NCBI GenBank assembly: GCA_900642245.1
Contig: CAAAJI010000045.1
Coordinates: 33,065-52,654, forward strand
DNA from: Fragilaria radians
Lineage: Eukaryota > Bacillariophyta > Fragilariophyceae > Fragilariales > Fragilariaceae
Length of the DNA: 19,590 bases
Direction of reading: 5' to 3'
In this document: positions 1 through 8,004 of the stretch, in pieces
How positions within the stretch are numbered: position 1 is the first letter of the stretch
Layout of the letters: each line of letters begins with the position of its first letter
Notes under the pieces: model-generated
Seen by the model: only the letters and a program-made list of their open reading frames with translations
The model's database searches: none
What the model was told of the DNA's origin: nothing
Translations under genes and position numbers: made by a program

Positions 1-403
1 TTATTCCTGCTCTTAGGGATAATCAGGAATAACCAGTAAGAATCACTTATCATTAAATGTCTGAACGAATGATCTGAACTGCGAATGAATCATTATACTT
101 CGATCATTCCTACCTGGGAGATATGCATGCTCAGCTTTGCCTTAATCATCATTTTTCTTGCGCAGCTGAATTGCTACATTGAAAATCGGAGATTCAATTC
201 ATTTCGACCACAGCACAGAAAATGACATCAAGGTTTTGTATGTATGCTTCTAAATGATTAACATAATAAGAGTCGTAATTGAGTTGTATAACATAGATTG
301 TGATGCCCTCTTTTACTATATTGATCTTAAACATTGCATTAACGGCTTTCAAAATGTAACTCTTTCTGGGCTAACTACGGGGACAAAAGTGCTGACAGAA
401 ACA
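1..403. other. intergenic, nothing coding seen
   Basis: This is AT-rich sequence downstream of the stop codon of the autophagy-receptor gene. It should contain that gene's 3' UTR. The only structure noticed is a short inverted repeat, TTATTCC at 1-7 with GGAATAA at 26-32, which is too small to interpret. No protein-like reading frame or RNA gene was recognised. Confidence 0.6.
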
Positions 404-2437
404 TTAGTTCAACAAAGCATTGACAATTTGAGCGAGGCTAGCCTCTTCATCACTGTCAACTCCAATGTATGCAGCCTTTATGCGCTCTAGCGTTTCCAAG
501 TTCTTATCATCGTCTATAAACCCAAGTTCATGCAACTCATTCAGCTGGGGAGACCATCTGTCGTACAAAACTTTTGACATCGTACAATTAGATACTGGAG
601 TTGGAATGCTTGTTAATTTTGGCATCAAATCAGATCCTCCGCCAAAGCTTTCAGTAAAGGAAGAGTTTTCATCAACAGCAGAACTCCTAAGGTCGCTTTC
701 GAACAATGTAGAACCGATCAAGTAGTCGCCCGAGCCACTGAACCCTCACTGATGGATTCATGATCTTCACAAACTACTTGCCATTCATCTTCCAAGGTCT
801 CTGACTGATTCGTGCTTTTGTCATCTGCATCACAAAATAGATCATTGACCTCTGCGTGCTGACGATCAATTTCGGTTACGACTTCTGAGATAGCATTTGC
901 GAACTCATCCAGTGCATTTCCAATAGTCTGTGCAACTTCGCAATGCCCTGTAGCTTCTGAAGAAAAGGAAGTGTCTGCATCAAGTCCTTTGCAGTTCTTG
1001 GAAGATGGCGACTTTTCGATCGCATCCTCCAAAACAAGTTTCGAAACGTCAATTGGATATCCGCAGCACCAACGGGGTCCTCAGTTTCTTCATAAAGGTG
1101 TACTAATTTGGGTAGGGTTGTATCATCAACACATGCTTTCGTGCCCTCTGTTACTCCGTCAGGACAACCATCAATAATCGTCTTCGCTTTTGGCGATACG
1201 TCTGAAAGTATCAGAGTTTTTTCTTTCATATCCTCAAGGCTTCTACGAATGGCCTCGTTTAGAGAAGGGTCCAATTCGTTGTGATCATAAGTTAAATTCT
1301 TCTGCTTCATATTACAGTAACCCTTGCTAAAAAGATCAAATCCAAACAGAGAGTTCTGATCAGATCCTGATAACTTGCAATGTTTGCGACGCCACTTTTC
1401 CTGAAATCGTAGGTCGCGATCTGACGGAAAATGGCATCTTAGGAATTGATATTCGACTCTCTAGAGAATTGAATGAGCAACTTACCTAATTCAACAACTT
1501 CAAATAAGATTTCGCTTCCTTTATAATTGCCTCTGCAGTCAGCACACAAGTCGTAATCAGGAAAATTAGTTGAATGAAAGCGTTGGCCAACGATTGGAGT
1601 TTTGTAGCACGCATCACAAGTATGACGACCGTGAATGAAAGGAGGCTTCACACTATAAGATTTTGCTTCATCTCTTTCATTATTCGAAAGATAGTCCTTA
1701 TTCATCATTGGATTATCTGGACCTTTGTTAGTACCTGAAGAGGGGGGAGAATCGCCTTTGGAAATAGTAGTCTTGACGTTTTCAACTGCAGTTGTTTCTA
1801 CTGTCAAGCACGAGTCAACGAAGCCTTGCAATTGTCGCGGTTTATCCTCAGTGGCATCAGAAATGAAGTTTTGCACTTTTTTTCCGTTTACTTCATTAGA
1901 AGAATCATCAGACTTTTTCTCTTCATAAGAATTAGTCGTGTTTCTTTGCATTACAACCACCGTAGAAATTTTCAACACAGGCTTCTCCACAGGAGAAAAC
2001 TGCTCAATCGCATCAATGAGCTCCTCATCTGACGCAATTGTAACAACGTCATTGTCAACATCATGGTAGGTAAGGGCACAGTCGAAGTCATCTGTATCAT
2101 GTGAAGAAGTAGGATATGCATATTTGATTGAAATTTCGCGTAATGCTTGATAAGACACTTGGCCATTCACCCAAATTCGGGAGAGAGGTACACGTCGAAT
2201 TTGAGACGGTCCTAAAATCATAGTTTGGAATGAAAAGAAATCATGGAATTATCCGAATAAGCACAATAGTTCAAATATATACTCAGACATGGATTCTAAG
2301 TTGTCATAAATTTTATGTATTTGCCATGACAACTTTATCGAAGCTCACTTACCATCATCTTTCTCAAAAAGAAGTTTGATTACGACATCTTTCGTTGTGC
2401 TTTCAGTTAAAGCGGAATCAGACAAGCTAGTTGACAT
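404..2437 (-). CDS. p62/SQSTM1-like selective autophagy receptor (PB1 - half ZZ - UIM - LIR - UBA)
   Basis: Proposed exons on the minus strand are 2353-2437, 1486-2211, 1104-1420, 750-1026 and 404-636; they sum to 1638 nt, a 545-residue product. PB1 spans residues ~16-115, with a basic face (K21, R34, R35) and an acidic OPCA loop (YHDVDND...SDEEL, ~77-95). A ZZ-like finger lies at ~222-256, with C227/C230 and C251/C254. A ubiquitin-interacting motif, DPSLNEAIRRSLEDM, is at ~321-335, and an LIR-like motif, LEDEWQVV, has its tryptophan at W458. A C-terminal UBA runs from ~495 to 545 (WSPQLNELHELGF...). In p62 and NBR1, PB1 drives polymerisation, UBA binds ubiquitin and LIR binds Atg8, linking cargo to the autophagosome. 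That role is inferred here from domain order. No NBR1 four-tryptophan domain was seen, so p62 is the closer match. The first two introns are well supported. The exact ends of the last two are uncertain, although frame changes there require introns or indels. Confidence 0.82.
637..749 (-). other. probable intron 4 of the autophagy receptor (boundaries uncertain)
   Basis: The frame with the LIR motif ends at 718, and the UBA lies in another frame. A GTGAGG donor at 749 joined to the GGCGGAG acceptor ending at 637 gives 113 nt, phase 1. A CTCCAG acceptor 42 nt further along also keeps frame. Either choice keeps both the LIR and the UBA. Confidence 0.5.
1027..1103 (-). other. probable intron 3 of the autophagy receptor (boundaries uncertain)
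   Basis: The reading frame changes between ~1105 and ~1025, so an intron of length 2 modulo 3 is needed. The best pair found is a GTACAC donor at 1103 and a TTTTGGAG acceptor ending at 1027 (77 nt, phase 0). GTAACA further upstream, or GTTGGT closer in (47 nt), would also keep frame. Confidence 0.5.
1421..1485 (-). other. intron 2 of the autophagy receptor (65 nt, phase 1)
   Basis: The donor is GTAAGT and the acceptor is CGTCAG. The junction reads VVEL-D-RDLRFQEKWRRK, with a GAT codon formed across it. Reading through the donor instead gives a stop at 1439-1441. Confidence 0.8.
2212..2352 (-). other. intron 1 of the autophagy receptor (141 nt, phase 1)
   Basis: The donor is GTAAGT and the acceptor is TTTTAG. 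Splicing restores a continuous PB1 first hairpin, which is strong internal support. Confidence 0.85.
2353..2437 (-). other. first coding exon of the autophagy receptor
   Basis: This 85-nt exon encodes 28 residues plus one base, starting at the ATG at 2435-2437. It supplies the first PB1 strand (VVIKLLFEKDD). A GTAAGT donor follows at 2352-2347. The acceptor TTTTAG ends at 2212, and the joined codon reads GGA, giving DDGPSQIRRVPL, a typical PB1 opening. The ATG at 2219-2221, which would open the long downstream frame, lies inside this intron and is not the real start. Confidence 0.85.
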
Positions 2438-3991
2438 CGATAACAACTTTAGAAAATGGAATTTATTCGTAGAGAAAATGGAACTTGACTTCGAATCTGA
2501 TCTCTTGATGTCGTATTTAATCGAAGTACTCGTGGGTACTGTTTTTTAGTACTGCTTTTGTCTTGTGTCAAAAATTCGTTTCGTATTGAATTATCGTACA
2601 CTTCTCGGGTAAATTCTCACTTAAACAATCAATTCGTCGATCCTTTAATGCGTGGTGGAAGATCATTGACTTTAATCGACTACGAATAATAGTATATTTG
2701 GAGACGCAGAAAGAAACTAGGAGATTTTTTTATCATTTAGCTTATGAAAAATAAAATATACTTGATCATCGCAAACGCTAACATGTATCTTCCAAAATAG
2801 AAAAGTTCAAGTCAAAAAGCTCTGAATAAAGACTTTCAAGTATTACCCTAACTGCGAAAAAGAATAAAACAAATACGTTTTAACATTAGTATACCCTTAT
2901 CATCTAGTTTTCACTTGTAGATGGAATCGTATGGTAAAGTAAGACTTTACTAGTAGTTGAGCCTGATTTTTCCTAAATTAGCAGTTGGAAAGGCTTCCTC
3001 AGTCATAAGTCCTTCATGATTGTATCTTAGAAATCAGATTCCTACGTAGATCTTGGAGTATACTTGAATCATGTTTCTTATACTATGTAGATTCTTGAAT
3101 AACCTCTTTACCCCAGTAGAAAAATCAGAAGACCCGTAAAGTGATATTTTGAGGGATGGATTCCTTTACTGCTTTTACTGTGTTCACTGCACATGATTAA
3201 AACTGATTTTTTTTCTTTTTCAAACTCTTTAATGAATCTAACTTAGCAATATCTAAGGAAAGGTGATAGCTCAGATTATTTGAATATCTTGGAGTCTTTA
3301 GATGGACTAATTTCTTGGACAAATCACCAGCACTTTTTTCATTAACCTTGCTATTTTTTAATTTCATTTGGGTGTCAATCCTTCGAACCGTTGACTATTT
3401 ATTTTCCGATAGATGAAATATAGGTAGATGCCAAAAATTAAGCTAGGCACTAAATCGATTTATACTATAATTATATTAAATTTTCACTAGAGTCAAAAGA
3501 TAATCAATACCTACCGGAACATAGCCAAAAACTGCAATTAAAACCGTTGAAGTTGAAAACGGGTAGAAGACAATAGCATCCTGAGTGAATCCTGTAGTGA
3601 TGTTGCCAATTGAACTTGAGAATGGAAGAGGGCAGTTTCAATGTGTGAAGTCTGAAAAACAGCTGTCAATTTAGCTTAAAGCAGCCTGAGTTTTGATTGG
3701 TTGATTTCATAAGGGACAAAAACTGGTGAAAAACTACCGAATAATGCGCACTCAAGCACAGACAGTATTAAATCTGGGTCTGGACCAGATTGCAATATTA
3801 GGACTAGTGTTATGGACTTGGATGGAAGATACAGGTATTTGGGGTTGAAAGACAGAAACGTTTAAAAGTTTAAGGCGTTTGTACGTTGTTTTTGTATTGT
3901 TCAGTTTTTTACTGTTACTACAGTCAAAATGATTTTTACTGTATAGATTGATATCATGTCCTAGATTTGTTAACCGGAGACTAAACTTGGG
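2438..3991. other. gene-free, AT-rich intergenic region between divergent genes
   Basis: This ~1.55 kb separates the receptor start (minus) from the DUF4460 gene start (plus), so it should hold both promoters. No frame with protein-like composition was recognised on either strand. A 7-bp hairpin, GTAAAGT/ACTTTAC with a 3-nt loop, lies at 2934-2950. TACTGT words recur just upstream of the plus-strand gene (about 3909-3945). No function can be assigned to either. Confidence 0.6.
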
Positions 3992-5113
3992 ATGATGAGA
4001 AGCAGCCTGACACGATGGATATGTAACCAAAGTCAGGCAACTTTCAGAATGTATTTTTCGTCGGAAAGTAAAGTGCGCATATCATCCTCCTTGAAGACAA
4101 TGATGAAACCGTTCTACCTCAAATGTCATCCTGACGTGCAGACCACAGACGAGGCGAAGACTTTGAACATGGAAGCTGTTCAGACTATCAACGGGCTTAT
4201 AGACAGCTTGGATGCGACATGCGAAGGAAAAGTAGTAGATTGGCCAAAAGTAGTTCCCATTGAATTTTTGATAGCAAAGGAAGAAATCACAGCCAAGAAG
4301 AAGAAACCAATTCAAGCTCTCACTCTCCGAAAAGTGGAGTTGTCTATACCATCAGTTTCCCTCCGGGATAAAATTGTTCAATCTACGGGCACAGAACGTC
4401 ACAAATACATGCATCATCTCCAAAGACTGATCCATTATGAATTTTCTAAAATCCTCAAGATTGCAGGATTGCCAGTAAATGTTTCGCCTGTGTACAGTTC
4501 TGACGAAATGATGGAAAGGCAATCAGCATCCTTCCCCGGTCATTCGTTTGAATTCGATACGAAGCCCAAAACAAAACGTGATATAGCCAGGGAATATTTT
4601 TTCAAGTCGATTGACTTTGAAAAACTGAATCGCAAATACAAGGAGATGTCGAAAGATGCGGAAGCTAGAAAATTAACTCAAGGCCTTATCAAGAATAATC
4701 CAATCCTTCGGCAGAATATGGTAGATGGAATCATCCAGAAAGTTAGAGTTCACAAAGATGCCAATATTGGATTCCTGGATCAACTTGTTACGTTACGACG
4801 GCTATCGCTTCTGTTGGAAGACAATTTTAATGACTTAAATATGGAAGAATATGGCAAAATGTGGGAAGAAATGACAATTATCTTGTTGGATCCTCGAACA
4901 TATTCAATTTCTGGATCAGCTCTTCAAAAACGAAGGAAACGTGGTGAGCCAAGTGGATTTCAATTCACCTACGGAGCCGACAGTCGGGTCACTGTGGAAA
5001 TGCCTATAGACTTCAGCGATGAAGAGCTTTTAACAGAGTTCAAAAGAAACTTGTCCATATGGTTTGAAATGCATGAAATAAAGCCTGAAGACTTCTTTAA
5101 GGCAGCATATTAA
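3992..5113 (+). CDS. mitochondrial DUF4460/DUF4461 protein, TCAIM-like
   Basis: This single-exon gene encodes 373 residues. The first ~33 residues (MMRSSLTRWICNQSQATFRM...) are rich in R, S and aromatic residues with no acid until residue 25, as in a mitochondrial presequence. Next comes a J-domain-like segment, MMKPFYLKCHPDV, with an HPD triplet at 46-48 followed by a helix (NMEAVQTINGLIDSL). This is the pattern of DUF4460, found in animal TCAIM (T-cell activation inhibitor, mitochondrial). The C-terminal half, ending in a soluble mixed alpha/beta segment (GADSRVTVEMPIDF...), fits DUF4461. In animals the family is mitochondrial; the biochemical role is poorly defined, and no function beyond mitochondrial location is inferred here. 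The start is the first of two tandem ATGs. The stop codon is 20 bp from that of the convergent neighbour. Confidence 0.78.
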   Translation: MMRSSLTRWICNQSQATFRMYFSSESKVRISSSLKTMMKPFYLKCHPDVQTTDEAKTLNMEAVQTINGLIDSLDATCEGKVVDWPKVVPIEFLIAKEEITAKKKKPIQALTLRKVELSIPSVSLRDKIVQSTGTERHKYMHHLQRLIHYEFSKILKIAGLPVNVSPVYSSDEMMERQSASFPGHSFEFDTKPKTKRDIAREYFFKSIDFEKLNRKYKEMSKDAEARKLTQGLIKNNPILRQNMVDGIIQKVRVHKDANIGFLDQLVTLRRLSLLLEDNFNDLNMEEYGKMWEEMTIILLDPRTYSISGSALQKRRKRGEPSGFQFTYGADSRVTVEMPIDFSDEELLTEFKRNLSIWFEMHEIKPEDFFKAAY

Positions 5114-5133
5114 ACTTAGCTTACATACACTAT
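5114..5133. other. 20-bp spacer between convergent stop codons
   Basis: The stop codons of the DUF4460 gene (plus) and the prolyl hydroxylase (minus) are only 20 bp apart. Their 3' UTRs and polyadenylation signals must therefore overlap each other or the neighbour's coding sequence. Confidence 0.9.
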
Positions 5134-6246
5134 TTATTCATAAAGATCTATATTTGTCTCGTACCCCAGTTGCTTCGCCCTTTCTTCAAGTTCGGATACT
5201 ACTGCCCGATGTGAATTTCCAGGAGGTGTAACCGGAGTATATGAATTTTGATGGATCCACATTTGGCAAATCCATTTTGTGTCTTGAGCTGTTTCCCCCT
5301 TGTGAAGTACTCTCTCATCTACTTTTCCATCAGCAAATGCCGGGAAGAAAAGCAGAGCAGAACCCATTCGAGGTTTTACAGTCAGCTGACTCCCATCACT
5401 ACCTTTTAAGTCACGAAAGACAGTGCCTCCTCCCTTTTCAACATCATTGAGATAAACCAACAACGTTGCTAGACGCTGACCACCATTACTCAACTGGCTT
5501 TGGGGAACTTCATCGTAATGCCATGAGAACTGCTCACCCGGACGATATCTTACGATCTGGGGTTCTTCGATTTTGCGAAGCGGTATTCCAAGACAATGCA
5601 CTACCTTTGCCAATAGCAGGGGAACTTGTCGAAAATAACAGAACCAGCTTGTTGAGGTTCTTATGGACGTTGAAAGGGCAGAAAATGTCGCAGAATTGAC
5701 TTGCAGAGCATCATTCAAACGAACATTTCTCGGCTGTGTGATATTCTTTATCTCTTGACATTCTGACTCTGATAAAAAGTTGTCAATTGATATCACAGGC
5801 GGACTCGTGTGGAGCATGCGAAGGACCATCGAGTTTCTGTCGGCAGGGACATTTTTTTCTATTCCATTCTCATCAAATTTGGATAAATCAAGTTTAATAG
5901 AGTTGGCAAGGGATTCAACAATCAGAGTTCGTGAGTCATTGTCAATATTCATAGGTGCTGGTATGATTTCTGTATCTATAGCCAATGGAGGAAAAATATC
6001 ATCTTCTGTTGGAATCGGCAAACCCCATTTATCCAACTTCTTGGAGGCTATCTTCTCCTCCACTAGTTGAGGAGTATCGACTTGCCAATTCTCCTTCGTT
6101 TTGATCTTCTTTTTCAATTTTCTTTCCTTCGCATTAGCTGTATTTCTTTTAGGTCCGAAGCCACCCGCGAATGCACTCAAGACTTCAGTATATGCTTGAC
6201 AACTTGAAATAGCGCTAAGAAGACACAAGGTGATCAATAACTTCAT
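5134..6246 (-). CDS. prolyl 4-hydroxylase, secretory, 2OG-Fe(II) dioxygenase
   Basis: This intronless gene encodes 370 residues. Residues 1-18 (MKLLITLCLLSAISSCQA) form a signal peptide, so the enzyme should enter the ER. A basic low-complexity stretch (KERKLKKKIKTKEN, 40-53) precedes the catalytic domain at ~148-335. That domain opens with VISIDNFLSESEC, the usual P4H alpha start. Iron ligands are visible as H243-Y-D245 and H315, with K324 as the 2-oxoglutarate-binding lysine. The segment YRPGEQFSWHYD...LVYLN...GGGTVF is typical of plant and algal P4Hs. The family hydroxylates peptidyl proline with 2-oxoglutarate, O2, Fe(II) and ascorbate, in algae often on hydroxyproline-rich cell-wall proteins. 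The substrate here is unknown. No ShK domain or C-terminal HDEL is present. All catalytic residues are intact. Confidence 0.93.
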   Translation of the reverse strand: MKLLITLCLLSAISSCQAYTEVLSAFAGGFGPKRNTANAKERKLKKKIKTKENWQVDTPQLVEEKIASKKLDKWGLPIPTEDDIFPPLAIDTEIIPAPMNIDNDSRTLIVESLANSIKLDLSKFDENGIEKNVPADRNSMVLRMLHTSPPVISIDNFLSESECQEIKNITQPRNVRLNDALQVNSATFSALSTSIRTSTSWFCYFRQVPLLLAKVVHCLGIPLRKIEEPQIVRYRPGEQFSWHYDEVPQSQLSNGGQRLATLLVYLNDVEKGGGTVFRDLKGSDGSQLTVKPRMGSALLFFPAFADGKVDERVLHKGETAQDTKWICQMWIHQNSYTPVTPPGNSHRAVVSELEERAKQLGYETNIDLYE

Positions 6247-6454
6247 TATATCCTAAATCTCCAAGCGGATGTCAACCAACAATAATGCTGGTCGACAACA
6301 AAAATTTGTTGATCAAATCGTAACAAATTGTAGATTTCGTTTCATATTTTTCGCATGTTATTCGTGAAGCAAAAAACCAGTATTTTAGTATTTTAAAGGA
6401 CTGTTCACACCTTCAACTTTTTTCGAAGGATGGGTAGCATGGATATTGTACGTA
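6247..6454. other. upstream region of the prolyl hydroxylase
   Basis: This stretch should hold the prolyl hydroxylase promoter and perhaps further unrecognisable retroelement sequence. A short inverted repeat, CAACAAA-AA-TTTGTTG, lies near 6296-6311. It is too small for a functional claim. Confidence 0.4.
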
Positions 6455-7475
6455 TGAAAAAAAAGTTCCTAGGTATATTTGTGGGATATCTCCCAAGTCA
6501 GTCATTAAGGCAATGTTTACTGCCTTTTAATCTTGAAAACAAGGCAACTTGTCAATTCAAAAGAACTTGATTTGGTAAGGTAAGACTTATGGAGTCTGGA
6601 ATTTGAAGAAAGCATTTGAGAAGGACGCTTTTCATGAATCAGTGAAAGATGATCACTGGGTTGAGATAATCGAAACTGAGCAAGCTATTTAGGATACTGC
6701 AGGGGTCAAGACTAATTCTACCAGCAAGAAAGTAGACAATGAAGTGAAGCGATAGATAAGATAGTTCAATCGAGACGAATCAAGAGATATTGAAGGCATT
6801 TATTGAGAAAGGGAGATGATTATGGATAGAGCTTGTGTTGCATTCTTATGGTTGAAAAATCTGAAAAGCTAGAGGGATTTGATGATGCCTACAATCATCC
6901 ATAGAAAAATATGAGGGGAAAATGGCATGAAGCCATTGATAGAGAGTTTGCAGATATAAATAGCAAAAAAAGAGATTTGTAAACGGTATGTGGGTCTACA
7001 AAGTTAAGAGCAGGGCAGTTTAGGGTCAAATTGGTGGGATGCGGATACAGTCAAGTGATTTTACCAAGAGCCTGTCATCGATTATGTGTCTTTCAGAATA
7101 CTTTTGATTGCGATAATGGCCTGGAATCTCAAGGCAAAGGTATCAAAACCACATTTTTACACCCATATCTTGGAGATTAAAGGGTCAGAGAGGATGTATT
7201 CTTTCTAATAGTGCAGCCAAATATGCCCGCTTCACTTGCTATCTTTTGAAAGATATATGCGTTTAAGTGAAGTTTCAAATTGTGGTAAGAATAGATTAAA
7301 TTGGTGCAAGGTTCTTGGGAAAGAACGTACTCTCTGGAGTCAGAACAATATATCAGAGAAAAATTCGTAGATGGATTTATCAAGAGTTTATTTGTAAGCA
7401 AAGGGAAAAGTCTTTCAAGGACACCTTCCCAAACTATTAAAGAAGCATAGAGCAAAAGTGGTTCAATGTAAATAC
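6455..7475 (+). mobile_element. decayed Ty1/copia-type retroelement (IN end, RT start, RNase H end)
   Basis: Pieces of a copia pol polyprotein follow in the right order on the plus strand, broken by stops and frame changes. At 6466-6610 an integrase C-terminal pattern is seen (LGIFVGYLPSQS; then NLIW-stop-GKTYGVWNL). At ~6640-7000 there is an RT N-terminal region (DDHWVEIIETE; FDDAYNHP; WHEAIDREFADI). At ~7010-7170 is the RT core start (GQFRVKLVGCGYSQV; then SFRILLIAIMAWNLKAKV). At ~7190-7475 is the C-terminal half of RNase H (YLLKDICV; IVVRID; IGARFLGKNVLSGVRT; REKFVDGFIKSLFV; LPKLLKKHRAKVVQCK). The RT catalytic region (YVDD) and the first half of RNase H are missing, as are gag, protease and the integrase catalytic core. 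The element cannot move. No LTRs were identified. Confidence 0.82.
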
Positions 7476-8004
7476 CAAAGGCAATAATACATAATCCTTT
7501 CCAGTACTTCTGCTTGATTGGTTAACAAGCGCGGGAAGCTACTCTCGGAATAAGGGAGGTAAGATAATGACGGCAAACCAAAGGAATCAATCCCAACCAA
7601 AATTGTTGACTTGTTCAAAACTAACGGATTCACTTGAGGGCGGATAACGAGGGATATTTCAATGCGACTAAAGTTTGAATCCAAGTTCCTTGCTGCTGTT
7701 CATCGAAAGGCACAACAACGGGATTGAGATGGTTCATAATGACATATTAAAATTGTGTCCTTATGGCCGCGAACGGGGATTTGCAAAATAAAGATTCTAT
7801 ACACAAATTCGAGGGTTCTTTCTACATCAGCAATTTTCTTGAGTTTTTTTAAAATCAATTTGGCAGAAATTTATTTTCAATTTAGTAGTGTTAGTCAATT
7901 TCACAGTAACGGGCTAGTTTTGGAAAAGGTTGTGAGGAATAACATATCCATCACTTCAGCAACACCCTTTCTCATCTCGATCCTGTTACATATAGATTTT
8001 GACC
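7476..8004. other. spacer between retroelement remnant and ubinuclein gene
   Basis: No coding region was recognised in these ~530 bp. They may include more decayed element or its LTR, and must include the promoter of the downstream gene. Short open stretches on both strands resemble no family known to me. Confidence 0.5.

Noticed and set aside
254..490. 78-codon plus-strand frame at the left end.
   Set aside because: It overlaps the UBA exon on the opposite strand and has no domain signal; treated as a shadow.
3370..3400. TTCGAACC word resembling a minus-strand tRNA T-arm (B box).
   Set aside because: No A box, anticodon arm or acceptor stem could be placed around it; it is only a small inverted repeat (GTCAA...TTGAC).
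7177..7684. Two minus-strand open frames of 92 and 73 codons.
   Set aside because: The first is antisense to the RNase H part of the retroelement remnant, which reads clearly on the plus strand. The second has no recognisable content.
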